Below, in pieces: positions 1-6,251 of a stretch of DNA of 14,244 bases. Within the stretch, counting starts at the first letter, position 1. Every line of letters begins with the position of its first letter. The DNA comes from Armatimonadota bacterium (GTDB taxonomy: Bacteria > Armatimonadota > Armatimonadia > Armatimonadales > Armatimonadaceae). Below the pieces are notes generated by a model. The model saw only the letters and a program-made list of their open reading frames with translations. It did not search any database and was not told the origin of the DNA. A program made the position numbers and the translations under genes. The stretch spans positions 1 to 14,244 of the forward strand of contig JACMIU010000521.1 in NCBI GenBank assembly GCA_014380985.1, in the 5' to 3' direction.

Positions 1-51
1 CAAAAAACCGCGCCCAATCGCGCCCGCCCCGATTTGCACCACGGTTTCCAT
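1..51 (-). CDS. Partial N-terminus of a mannitol-1-phosphate 5-dehydrogenase-like oxidoreductase
   Basis: Reading leftward from an ATG at 51, the 17 codons up to the window edge encode METVVQIGAGAIGRGFL. This is a Rossmann nucleotide-binding start. The run GAGxIGRGF closely matches the N-terminal signature of MtlD (mannitol-1-phosphate/mannitol dehydrogenase family), where it binds NAD. The ATG follows the pnuC stop by only four bases, so the gene is probably co-transcribed with pnuC. No Shine-Dalgarno is obvious in the short gap, which suggests translational coupling. Only 17 residues are visible, so the family call rests on one motif; another Rossmann dehydrogenase is possible. Confidence 0.55.
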   Translation of the reverse strand, partial: METVVQIGAGAIGRGFL

Positions 52-55
52 GCGT

Positions 56-706
56 TTAGTCCTCGCCCGTAACTTGCGCCGTCTGCGTTTTTCGCATCAA
101 CTGATACCAGTCAATTGCTCCGGTAATCGCCAGAATCGTGAACACCGCGTATAACAGCGTCGTAATCGGCATCTTCAGTTGCGGGAAAACGTAGAACGTG
201 TAGACCAAATCGGCGACAATCCAGAGTATCCAGTTCTCGAACTTCTTGTACGTTTGCAGAAACTGCGCGGCGATTGAAAGACCTGTCGTAAAGCAATCGA
301 GAGCCGACAATTGTTGCGCGGGAAGCGCGAACGCTGCAATAACCGGCGGCAAGCCGTAGAACAGCGCGACGCTCAAACCGGCGACAGTCGCGCTCCATCG
401 AAACCGCTCCGCGACTGTTAGCGCGGTCACGGGAAGCGCGTCGTCCTTCGCCGCGTTGCCCTTTAGCCAGACATAATAGCCGACAAACTGCATCGGCACA
501 AAGTAGAGCAGTTGTAGCCCTGCGTTCGCGTACAGGTGCGAGACGCGAAAGAAAATGTAGCCATACAACACCGACCCGATTAACCCCCAGAACCAGTTCC
601 AGATGTTGTTTTTGACCGTCAAATATACGCAAACGAGTGACGTGACGGCGGCAAGTAACTCCAGCGGCGAGATTTCCGCCGTGACGCGGTTCCAAAGTTC
701 GGGCAT
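56..706 (-). CDS. pnuC: PnuC-family nicotinamide riboside transporter
   Basis: Integral inner-membrane protein of about 216 residues that facilitates uptake of nicotinamide riboside for NAD salvage. The family is recognised from the motif around WNWFWGLIGSVLYGYIFF, then LQLLYFVPMQFVGYYVWL, and near the C-terminus the conserved QTYKKFENWILWIVADLVY segment followed by a final membrane helix. About seven hydrophobic segments are visible, as expected for the family. I place the start at the ATG at 706 (MPELWNRV) because it gives the normal family length and has a TACAAT hexamer nine bases upstream. Upstream in-frame alternatives at 745 (ATG) and 778 (GTG) would add a charged tail and run into the promoter of the divergent gene. 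An mtlD-like gene follows immediately. No riboswitch-like structure is evident in the short leader, and the substrate (riboside versus another vitamin) is inferred from the family. Confidence 0.88.
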   Translation of the reverse strand: MPELWNRVTAEISPLELLAAVTSLVCVYLTVKNNIWNWFWGLIGSVLYGYIFFRVSHLYANAGLQLLYFVPMQFVGYYVWLKGNAAKDDALPVTALTVAERFRWSATVAGLSVALFYGLPPVIAAFALPAQQLSALDCFTTGLSIAAQFLQTYKKFENWILWIVADLVYTFYVFPQLKMPITTLLYAVFTILAITGAIDWYQLMRKTQTAQVTGED

Positions 707-715
707 AGTTTTGGG

Positions 716-721
716 ATTGTA
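716..721 (-). promoter_or_regulatory. -10 element for (near-)leaderless pnuC mRNA
   Basis: TACAAT on the minus strand ends nine bases before the ATG at 706. There is no -35 consensus and no Shine-Dalgarno in between. A start site 6-8 bases downstream of the hexamer would leave a leader of one to three bases. Confidence 0.5.
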
Positions 722-773
722 TCGCTTCTGCTTACCCCTCCCCATCGTCAGGGTAATGCCCGCCGATATGCTG

Positions 774-779
774 TACACT
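774..779 (+). promoter_or_regulatory. -10 element for leaderless mRNA of the GT-C gene
   Basis: TACACT lies seven bases before the ATG at 787. No Shine-Dalgarno is present in the seven-base gap, so transcription would begin at or next to the start codon. It is divergent from the pnuC element 52 bases away. Confidence 0.55.
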
Positions 780-786
780 GTCGTTC

Positions 787-2079
787 ATGACATTGGCGAA
801 GGGGACGGCGGCGGCACGGCTACTGATACTACCGTTTCTGCTCGGTATGATTTGGGCATTTGCCACCCCGCCCCCGATAAACGGAACGCCGACCGGCGCA
901 CAGTGGGGCAATTTCCACCCCGACGAAGGCTCGCACGTGTCCGTGGTGATGTACATGGCGTCGCACGCTTTTGCCCTGCCCCCGTATGTGCCGCCTTACG
1001 ACACCGGGGTTCATCCGCCGCTCTACCACGAGCTTGCCGCCCTGCTGTTCGCCGCCGCCCGCGCCGTGCTATCCGCCGAAAACGCCCTGCGCGTGGTGCG
1101 CCTTTTGAGCGTGTTTGCCGGGCTTGGCACGGTTTGGTTCGCGTACCGCGCCGCAAGACAAACGCGTTTCGCCCGTGCCGTCGCCCTGCCCGCCGCGCTT
1201 CTCATCGCCCTGATTCCGATGCGACTGTCGCTGTCGGGCGCGATCACCAACGAAAACTTCGCCGCTCTGGGGGCGACCGCTACCCTCGCCCTGTTGTATG
1301 AAAACATCCGGTTCGGTTTTCGTGGGCGTCGGTTCGCCGCGCTCGTTTTCTGGTGCGCGGTTGCCATCGGTAGCAAAATCACCGCGCTCGGCTTGGTGGT
1401 AGCCATCGGCGCGGGGATGCTCTACGTGCGCTCTTGGCGCGGCGAACCGCTACGGCTACCCGCGCTACGCTTTGCTGCGCTACTCGTTTCTATCGGCGCA
1501 AGCCTCGGTTGGTGGTTCGTCTACAACACCGTGAATTACGGCGATCCCTTGCGAAAAGCCGCCGCCGACCGCCTTTGGGACGCGGTACAGCCCGGTTACG
1601 CGGTGCTGGGGGTGCGAAACGGCTTCGCTCCGTGGCGATATATGGTAGCCTTGCTCCATCAAAGCGGGCGTTCTTTCTGGGGCGTTTTCGACGGCTTTTC
1701 GCACCCGTTCCCGCCCGTTGTCTACGCGGTGCTTTTCGCCGCGCAATTAGCGGCATTGATCGGTGCGGCGTCAGGATTGCCCCGCATCTTGCTTCGCTCG
1801 CGTACCGAGCGGGCAATTGGCGTGACCACCGGCATTTTCGCGGCGTGGGTGTTCTTGGTCTTTGTGCAGTACAACTGGGCGCACTACACGCCGCAGGGAC
1901 GCTACTTTTTCGTGCTACTCGCACCGTTCGGGATTCTGATGGCGGGCGGAATGAACGCTCTACTGCGCCGCATCGCCGCCCCCCCGGCGACGCGGCAAAT
2001 TGTCTGGTACGCGATTGGCGCGTTTTTGCTACTACTGAATCTGTACGCCGTGACCGTGATGCCGCGTCGCCTTCCGTGA
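787..2079 (+). CDS. GT-C type membrane glycosyltransferase-like protein (GT39/ArnT or DUF2142-like)
   Basis: Polytopic membrane protein of 430 residues, probably transferring a sugar from a lipid-linked donor on the outer face of the inner membrane. After an N-terminal helix (residues 10-27), the first periplasmic loop carries FHPDEGSH (44-50), the acidic Asp-Glu pair that is catalytic or metal-binding in GT-C enzymes. Next comes HPPLYH (76-81), a motif common in GT39/ArnT-like proteins. About nine to ten further hydrophobic helices follow, with NYGDP in the middle and QGRYFF before the last helices. It is shorter than typical ArnT (about 550 residues) and lacks a C-terminal periplasmic domain. 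The O-antigen-ligase-like gene starts 26 bases downstream with its own promoter, suggesting a surface-polysaccharide pair. The family fold is fairly secure; donor and acceptor cannot be told. Confidence 0.7.
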   Translation: MTLAKGTAAARLLILPFLLGMIWAFATPPPINGTPTGAQWGNFHPDEGSHVSVVMYMASHAFALPPYVPPYDTGVHPPLYHELAALLFAAARAVLSAENALRVVRLLSVFAGLGTVWFAYRAARQTRFARAVALPAALLIALIPMRLSLSGAITNENFAALGATATLALLYENIRFGFRGRRFAALVFWCAVAIGSKITALGLVVAIGAGMLYVRSWRGEPLRLPALRFAALLVSIGASLGWWFVYNTVNYGDPLRKAAADRLWDAVQPGYAVLGVRNGFAPWRYMVALLHQSGRSFWGVFDGFSHPFPPVVYAVLFAAQLAALIGAASGLPRILLRSRTERAIGVTTGIFAAWVFLVFVQYNWAHYTPQGRYFFVLLAPFGILMAGGMNALLRRIAAPPATRQIVWYAIGAFLLLLNLYAVTVMPRRLP

Positions 2080-2090
2080 GCCGTGGCGCG

Positions 2091-2099
2091 TGATAAGAT
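2091..2099 (+). promoter_or_regulatory. Extended -10 for leaderless mRNA of the O-antigen ligase-like gene
   Basis: TGATAAGAT is an extended -10 (TGn plus TAAGAT at 2094-2099), six bases before the ATG at 2106. It sits in the 26-base gap after the preceding gene, so the second gene can be transcribed on its own. Confidence 0.6.
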
Positions 2100-2105
2100 A
2101 CACGT

Positions 2106-3635
2106 ATGATAGGGACGCCGCCGCGTGGATTTACTGCCTCGTCCGAACATTCGACCCCGGTGTGGCTGTATGCGGTCGGCATACTCGCCGCGCTTCTGGT
2201 CGGCAGTGCCGCCGCCGCCCCGAAACTTTTACTGGCGTTGGTGATCGTTGCCGTCGTGGTTTCTTCATTAATCGCGGGGGTGCGAAATCCGTGGGTTGGC
2301 TTATCGGCAATCATTGCTTCCTACCCGGTTGTCAACACGCTACGCACCATTTACACCGCGCACGATTTGCCCGTGTTCGCGGCAGGGGTGCGCTTCCTGC
2401 CCGACCTTCTGCAACTCTTGGTTATCGCACAACTCATGGTGTGCGCCATCCGCGACCGAAGGCTTCGCCTACAAATCTTTCCCGATGATATGCCGGTTGT
2501 GGTCTACATTCTGATGGGCGTTTATTCGGTGATTGTAGCCGTGCAACACACGCATCCGTATGGAGCGATCAACGGCTGGTATCTTTCCATCACGCCCGCG
2601 ATATTTTACTTGGTGATTCGCTGGCTCAAGCCAACGGCTCGACAAAGTCTGCGATTTCTCAACTGGATGATACTGTGCTACTGCATAGTACTGGTTCCGT
2701 CGCTCTATGTTTACGCGACGCGCCCGGAATGGTACATCCTTCTGCAACACGCCGAGCATGGTTTTTTCGTGCCGGAAGGCTTAGATAAGTTCGCGTTCTG
2801 GCGGTTCTACCCGCGAATGCAAGCGTTTCTTTTCGAGGAAAATCACTGGGGAACGCTCTCCGAACTGGTCGCCGTTCTGTCCGCCGCCTATCTGGTGCGG
2901 TCTCCCGACTTGTGGAAACGCTACCTTCTGATGATTGTCGCAACCTCGTGCATGGTTTTCTCCATTTCCCGTGGGGCAATGATTTCTTTCGGTATCGCCA
3001 TGGTGATTCTGCTGTTGCACTACGGCAAACACCGCCGGAATCTTGTTATTGCCTTGCTCGCTTTGTTCGCCTTGGTTGATCTCGGACTGTATGTTCTGCG
3101 CGATATGCCGATTGTTTACGTTTCCATGCAACGCCTCGACACCGTGGGAACGAAAGCCGCTGAAAAAGGCGAAGTAGCGAACGACCGGACGCACCAATGG
3201 AAAGCCGGGTGGAAGATCTTCACCATGATGCCGTCGGGCATGGGGCTTGGCACGGTGGGCAACGGTGCATCGCTGAGTAAAATGACGCCATTCGTTGTCG
3301 GCGACGGTTTGTATGTCCGCATACTTGCCGAGCAGGGGATTCCGGGAATCATCGCCTTCGCCTACCTAATCGTTTCTATTCCCTGGATTCTTTGGCGATA
3401 CCGCCATGTCGCCCCGGAAGAGTGGCGACCGCTCGGAATCGGGCTGTTCGCCTTCCACTTCGGCTTTTGCGTCCACGGCATTGGCGCGAATACATTTGAC
3501 TATTACTGCGTCGCGCCTGTATATTTTATGTTGCTGGGACTGTACGTTAGCGCGGTATACCGTCACTTGGAGGAGCAGTCCGCCGCTACCCTGTCGCCGC
3601 GCTACGTGCCGCTTCTACCCGCCCGCGACGTCTAA
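2106..3635 (+). CDS. O-antigen ligase / Wzy-like polymerase family membrane protein
   Basis: Protein of 509 residues with about twelve hydrophobic segments, matching the Wzy_C (O-antigen ligase) architecture. These enzymes polymerise or ligate undecaprenyl-linked glycans at the periplasmic face. Family landmarks are SRGA (288-291) in a membrane helix, then the large periplasmic loop with NDRTHQWKAGW (359-369) including the conserved arginine. GMGLGTVGNG (378-387) and DGLYVRILAEQGIPG (400-414) follow, the last being the usual sequence before the final helices. A charged N-terminal tail precedes the first helix at about residue 20. It follows the GT-C gene and probably serves the same polysaccharide. 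Ligase (WaaL), polymerase (Wzy) and exopolysaccharide polymerase roles cannot be separated by sequence alone. The stop codon overlaps the tail of the convergent phhB gene by four bases. Confidence 0.8.
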   Translation: MIGTPPRGFTASSEHSTPVWLYAVGILAALLVGSAAAAPKLLLALVIVAVVVSSLIAGVRNPWVGLSAIIASYPVVNTLRTIYTAHDLPVFAAGVRFLPDLLQLLVIAQLMVCAIRDRRLRLQIFPDDMPVVVYILMGVYSVIVAVQHTHPYGAINGWYLSITPAIFYLVIRWLKPTARQSLRFLNWMILCYCIVLVPSLYVYATRPEWYILLQHAEHGFFVPEGLDKFAFWRFYPRMQAFLFEENHWGTLSELVAVLSAAYLVRSPDLWKRYLLMIVATSCMVFSISRGAMISFGIAMVILLLHYGKHRRNLVIALLALFALVDLGLYVLRDMPIVYVSMQRLDTVGTKAAEKGEVANDRTHQWKAGWKIFTMMPSGMGLGTVGNGASLSKMTPFVVGDGLYVRILAEQGIPGIIAFAYLIVSIPWILWRYRHVAPEEWRPLGIGLFAFHFGFCVHGIGANTFDYYCVAPVYFMLLGLYVSAVYRHLEEQSAATLSPRYVPLLPARDV

Positions 3636-3910
3636 ATCAGCGCGTCCACGGTCGCCGCCAGCGCAAAATCGCGTTCGGTCAACCCGTTCGCGTCGTGCGT
3701 CGAAAGGCGGAGCGTAACCTTGCTGTAGCGAATATCAATATCCGGGTGGTGATCCGCCGCTTGTGCCGCTTCCGCGACCCCGTTCACAAAGTGCATCGCG
3801 CCTAAAAAATCGCCGAACTCAAACGTCCGGCAAATCGCGCCGTCCTGTAGCGTCCAGTTTTCCCGCGCTGTTAGCCGCTCGGCTATGTGTTCGTCCGTCA
3901 GTTTTTTCAT
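3632..3910 (-). CDS. phhB: Pterin-4a-carbinolamine dehydratase
   Basis: Cytosolic enzyme of 92 residues (normal size) that dehydrates 4a-hydroxytetrahydrobiopterin, regenerating the pterin cofactor after aromatic amino-acid hydroxylation; some relatives act in molybdopterin metabolism. The active-site signature is intact: AADHHPDIDIRYSKV (51-65) with the paired histidines H54-H55, then STHDANGLTERD (70-81) with H72 and D81. Translation is coupled to the upstream M42 peptidase gene through an ATGA overlap, and a GAGGA Shine-Dalgarno lies about eight bases before the ATG at 3910. No phenylalanine hydroxylase gene is in the window, so its hydroxylase partner is unknown. The family assignment is secure; the physiological substrate is inferred. 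Confidence 0.92.
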   Translation of the reverse strand: MKKLTDEHIAERLTARENWTLQDGAICRTFEFGDFLGAMHFVNGVAEAAQAADHHPDIDIRYSKVTLRLSTHDANGLTERDFALAATVDALI

Positions 3911-5079
3911 CTTGTTTCCTCATTTTCCAAACGTTTCAAATATGCTAACAGTAAATCGGCAAGGGCTTGTGGCGCGTCCCGATGCATGATTTCAAAACCG
4001 TGCGAGTTTTCCGCCGCGAACGCGAGTGTTACCGGGAGGGCGCACAGTCCGCGGTTTGCCGCGATGGAAGCGTCCGATCCACCCCGTGTTACCGCTTGCG
4101 GTTGCACGCTGTGCCGGGTGGTTTCCGCCGCCGCGTAGACGTGCGCCAAGTCGGTCGGCGACATGGTGGCGTAGGAATCGGTGATCCAGACCGTAGGCGT
4201 GGCATCGAGCGTGAGTGGCGTGTCGGGCGTGGTCGGTCCGATTTCCAGCGCGACGCACACGGCGGGAGGCGCGGGCAGGGCATGGAGCGCGAACAACGCG
4301 CCTTCGCCGCCCACCTCCTCCGACGTGGACGCCACAAACAGCGTGTTCGCGCCTTGCCCCGTCGCCTTCAGTTCCGCTAAGGCAAGAAGCCACGCCACGC
4401 AGTCGGCGCGGTCGTCCAAAAAGTACGACCCGACGCGGTTGCCGCCGAGGGAAATGACGCGCCGCCGCTCCCGTGCCATGACCACCCGTGCGCCCGGTCG
4501 GATTCCCCTTGCGTGAAGATCGGACGCGCTTTCGCCGTGCCAGACAAAGGCGTCGTTCCATGTCGGCGATTTGCCGTCCCGCGCCTGCGCCGCCGCCGAG
4601 TAGGGCGACGTGGTATGAATCGAGCCAAGCGACAGCACCCCGGCAACCGGTTCGCCCCCGCCGAGCGGCAGGATTTCCACCAACCCCTCGCCCCATTTCC
4701 ACGGGTATACCCCGCCGAGCGGCGACACGCGAACGCGCCCATCGGGTTCGATAGCCGTCACCATCAGCGCGATTTCGTCCATGTGCGCCGTGATCACGGT
4801 TTGCGGGTGCGTCGGCAGGGTGTCGCCGGGACAGGCAAGCAGATTGCCTTTCGCGTCCACGCGGTAGGGGATGTCGAGGAGCGACAGTTGCGCCGCGAGG
4901 TAATCGCAGACCGCGCCTTCCTGACCGGGCGGAGCCGGAAGCGCGACCAGCGCGGCGAGTAGTTCGTCAGGTCGGTAAAACGGCGGAGCCCCAACTACAT
5001 TCGCCCCGGAAAAATGCGGAGCATTTTCCGAATCCGGCGACCGTAGTTGGGGCTGAGAGGGTAGTGTTGACACGGGCAT
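3907..5079 (-). CDS. M42-family metallopeptidase (aminopeptidase/endoglucanase M-like)
   Basis: Cytosolic dinuclear-metal aminopeptidase, 390 residues. The catalytic landmarks run in order: ITAHMDEIALMV (96-107; metal ligand H99 and D101), FLDDRAD (220-226; bridging aspartate), STSEEVGGEG (251-260; catalytic and metal-binding glutamates E254-E255), ALEIGP (277-282), RGGSDA (332-337) and NSHGFEIMH (358-366; last metal ligand H360). The family core normally begins close to residue 35 here (FYRPDELLAALVALPAPPGQEGAV). The preceding 30 or so residues are extra, and residues 9-31 are encoded by a palindromic DNA element. No other ATG, GTG or TTG lies between that element and the core, so translation apparently passes through it. 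A TACACT hexamer lies 12 bases before the ATG and no Shine-Dalgarno is visible. It is the first gene of an operon with phhB (ATGA overlap). Confidence 0.9.
   Translation of the reverse strand: MPVSTLPSQPQLRSPDSENAPHFSGANVVGAPPFYRPDELLAALVALPAPPGQEGAVCDYLAAQLSLLDIPYRVDAKGNLLACPGDTLPTHPQTVITAHMDEIALMVTAIEPDGRVRVSPLGGVYPWKWGEGLVEILPLGGGEPVAGVLSLGSIHTTSPYSAAAQARDGKSPTWNDAFVWHGESASDLHARGIRPGARVVMARERRRVISLGGNRVGSYFLDDRADCVAWLLALAELKATGQGANTLFVASTSEEVGGEGALFALHALPAPPAVCVALEIGPTTPDTPLTLDATPTVWITDSYATMSPTDLAHVYAAAETTRHSVQPQAVTRGGSDASIAANRGLCALPVTLAFAAENSHGFEIMHRDAPQALADLLLAYLKRLENEETR
4987..5054. repeat. 68-bp palindromic element inside the M42 peptidase reading frame
   Basis: A perfect 12-bp inverted repeat (AGCCCCAACTAC at 4987-4998, GTAGTTGGGGCT at 5043-5054) encloses a second paired segment (TCGCC 5001-5005 with GGCGA 5036-5040). 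A third pairs 5008-5017 with 5021-5029 (nine base pairs, one bulged A) around a three-base loop. The unit can fold into one long hairpin. It codes for residues 9-31 of the peptidase, just before the conserved core. Its layout resembles small palindromic elements that tolerate insertion in coding sequence, as known from Rickettsia. No second copy exists in this window and no clear target duplication is seen. Confidence 0.7.
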
Positions 5080-5083
5080 ATTC

Positions 5084-5112
5084 TTGACAGAAGTGTACCC
5101 ATATGGTACTAT
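5084..5112 (+). promoter_or_regulatory. Consensus sigma-70 promoter of tRNA-Ala
   Basis: TTGACA (5084-5089), 17 bases, TACTAT (5107-5112), with TG one base before the -10. The start would fall near 5119, a few bases before the tRNA at 5128. It overlaps the upstream region of the divergent M42 operon. Confidence 0.8.
5092..5097 (-). promoter_or_regulatory. Possible -10 element for the M42-phhB operon
   Basis: TACACT on the minus strand, 12 bases before the ATG at 5079. There is no recognisable -35. It lies within the spacer of the opposing tRNA-Ala promoter, so the two would compete for RNA polymerase. Confidence 0.35.
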
Positions 5113-5127
5113 TTTCGTGGTACTCGC

Positions 5128-5200
5128 GGGGATATAGCTCAGTTGGGAGAGCGCTACATTCGCATTGTAGAGGTCAGGGGTTCGAGCCCCCTTATCTCCA
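5128..5200 (+). tRNA. tRNA-Ala, anticodon CGC
   Basis: Full cloverleaf of 73 bases: acceptor GGGGATA paired with TATCTCC, D-arm GCTC/GAGC, anticodon stem CTACA/TGTAG around loop TTCGCAT (anticodon CGC at 5161-5163), and T-arm AGGGG/CCCCT around TTCGAGC. The G3:U70 wobble pair and discriminator A73 are the classic alanine identity elements. It reads codon GCG. The CCA end is not encoded. A strong promoter lies directly upstream. Confidence 0.96.
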
Positions 5201-5299
5201 TACCCGCTACGCAGTTACAGCACATAACCGCGTACAAGCGTCAACAACATACAGAACCAGAGCGGTTTTCAGCACTCCGTACACAATAGGAGTACGAAA

Positions 5300-5506
5300 A
5301 TGACGAAAATAAGTACTATACACGGCGAAAAGCCCGCTTTTTTTGCCGCCCGCCCCGGTACGGCGGCGTCCTATCGCGCCCGTCGTAACGCCAGACCCCG
5401 ACCGCGTATCGCTACCGGCGGCAACGTGTTCGGCGCGTCGGGCTTGAACGCGGCGGCAGTGGTGTTGCAAGGCTTGCGAAAGGGGTGGCGACGGCTATTT
5501 TTGTGA
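5300..5506 (+). CDS. Small basic protein of unknown function
   Basis: Sixty-eight residues, not recognised. The best support is an AGGAG Shine-Dalgarno at 5288-5292, seven bases before the ATG, which is the clearest ribosome-binding site in this part of the window, plus GC-rich third codon positions. The protein is strongly basic in the middle (SYRARRNARPRPR) and at the end (GLRKGWRRLF), with a short Ala/Val-rich stretch between, and has no signal peptide or convincing membrane helix. It begins 99 bases after tRNA-Ala and might share that transcript. The last 12 bases overlap the convergent prepilin-like gene. It could be a nucleic-acid-binding protein from its charge, but that is only a guess; it could also be a spurious ORF. 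Confidence 0.5.
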   Translation: MTKISTIHGEKPAFFAARPGTAASYRARRNARPRPRIATGGNVFGASGLNAAAVVLQGLRKGWRRLFL

Positions 5507-6169
5507 AAAGCACGGCTTCACGCCGTCGCAAACTTGTTCAAAGTCCGCAGGACGATGCCATTTCGCGTGACCGTCTACGAAGGCATAGTTCGCGCCGCCG
5601 CTGTGCCGCACCGCGCCCTTAACTATTCCTTTATAGTCGGCGTCCTCGCCAGTGTCGGTATTGTCGAGACCGATAGTACCAGCACGCGCTTCTAATATGG
5701 CAACGGTGAGTGATGTCAAAGAAACAAAAGTTTCGGTTTCAGCTCCGCTGATATAATTTCCGCTCGCTAACGGTATTCGCGTACTGAAATCAGCGTTAAG
5801 GGCATAGCCCTTGTAAGAATCTTTCTGTGCCAAGAAAGAAGGAATGTCTAAGATAGGACATTTCAAATCTAAACTTTGTGTGTATGGTTTCAGCAAATCA
5901 TACCAATCAGAGACATTTTTCTCGTGGCTGATACCGGAAGTGTTCAACGTCGCCTGTGAGACTGGGGGAAAAGTCCCGTCGTAATCTTGCGTGTACGCGA
6001 TTACCGCCAACCCGATCTGCCGGATATTTGACAGGCAGGTTTTTTGCGCCGCTTGTCTTTTCGCGGAAAACAGGGCGGGGACAATCAGCGCGAGCAAAAG
6101 CCCGATGATGGCGAGAACCGTCAAAATCTCCGTTAAGGTGAACGCGGATATTCGGCGAGGAGTCTTCAT
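5495..6169 (-). CDS. Type IV prepilin-like protein with C-terminal H-X9-DG motif
   Basis: A protein of 224 residues with a class III (prepilin) signal: basic leader MKTPRRISA, predicted cleavage before F10, glutamate at mature position 5 (FTLTE) and a hydrophobic helix to about residue 32. A pseudopilin-like alpha segment follows (KTCLSNIRQIGLAVIAYTQD). The C-terminus carries H-SGGANYAFV-DG, an exact H-X9-DG motif, typical of the many secretion/pilin-like proteins in Armatimonadota and Planctomycetes. It probably is processed by PilD-type peptidase and sits in a pseudopilus or the cell envelope. The residue at -1 is Ala rather than the usual Gly. I chose the ATG at 6169 because upstream extension only adds a charged tail; AAGGAT lies 11 bases before it, slightly far. 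The 3' end overlaps the convergent small gene by 12 bases. Confidence 0.85.
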   Translation of the reverse strand: MKTPRRISAFTLTEILTVLAIIGLLLALIVPALFSAKRQAAQKTCLSNIRQIGLAVIAYTQDYDGTFPPVSQATLNTSGISHEKNVSDWYDLLKPYTQSLDLKCPILDIPSFLAQKDSYKGYALNADFSTRIPLASGNYISGAETETFVSLTSLTVAILEARAGTIGLDNTDTGEDADYKGIVKGAVRHSGGANYAFVDGHAKWHRPADFEQVCDGVKPCFSQK

Positions 6170-6198
6170 TCGGTCGGTGTATCCTTTTCTGTTGCGGG

Positions 6199-6204
6199 AG
6201 TGTA
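6199..6204 (-). promoter_or_regulatory. Possible -10 element of the prepilin-like gene
   Basis: TACACT on the minus strand, 29 bases before the ATG at 6169. A transcript from here would carry a short leader containing AAGGAT, unlike the leaderless genes nearby. No -35 match. Confidence 0.3.
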
Positions 6205-6239
6205 CCCGGTGCAACGCCTATTATCGCCGCACCGTCGCG

Positions 6240-6245
6240 TATACT
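6240..6245 (+). promoter_or_regulatory. -10 element for leaderless mRNA of the PD-(D/E)XK-like gene
   Basis: TATACT lies six bases before the ATG at 6252, with no Shine-Dalgarno between. It fixes the start codon, since the reading frame stays open far upstream through the divergent prepilin gene. Confidence 0.6.
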
Positions 6246-6251
6246 TACGGC

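Noticed and set aside
1490..2314. Long open frames opposite the GT-C and polymerase genes
   Set aside because: They are arginine/alanine-rich shadows typical of GC-rich DNA, with no family resemblance, while the other strand encodes clear membrane proteins.
4630..4646. A 17-base sequence repeated at 9143-9159 (starting CGACAGCACCCC)
   Set aside because: Both copies lie in GC-rich coding sequence of unrelated genes, with no surrounding similarity or structure; likely coincidence.
5328..5344. Possible terminator for tRNA-Ala (AAAAGC then GC and seven Ts)
   Set aside because: The potential stem is AT-rich with almost no loop and lies inside a well-supported small reading frame; too weak to call.
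5991..6251. Longer reading frame upstream of the PD-(D/E)XK-like gene
   Set aside because: It is the antisense of the prepilin-like gene; the leaderless promoter and family start point both favour 6252.
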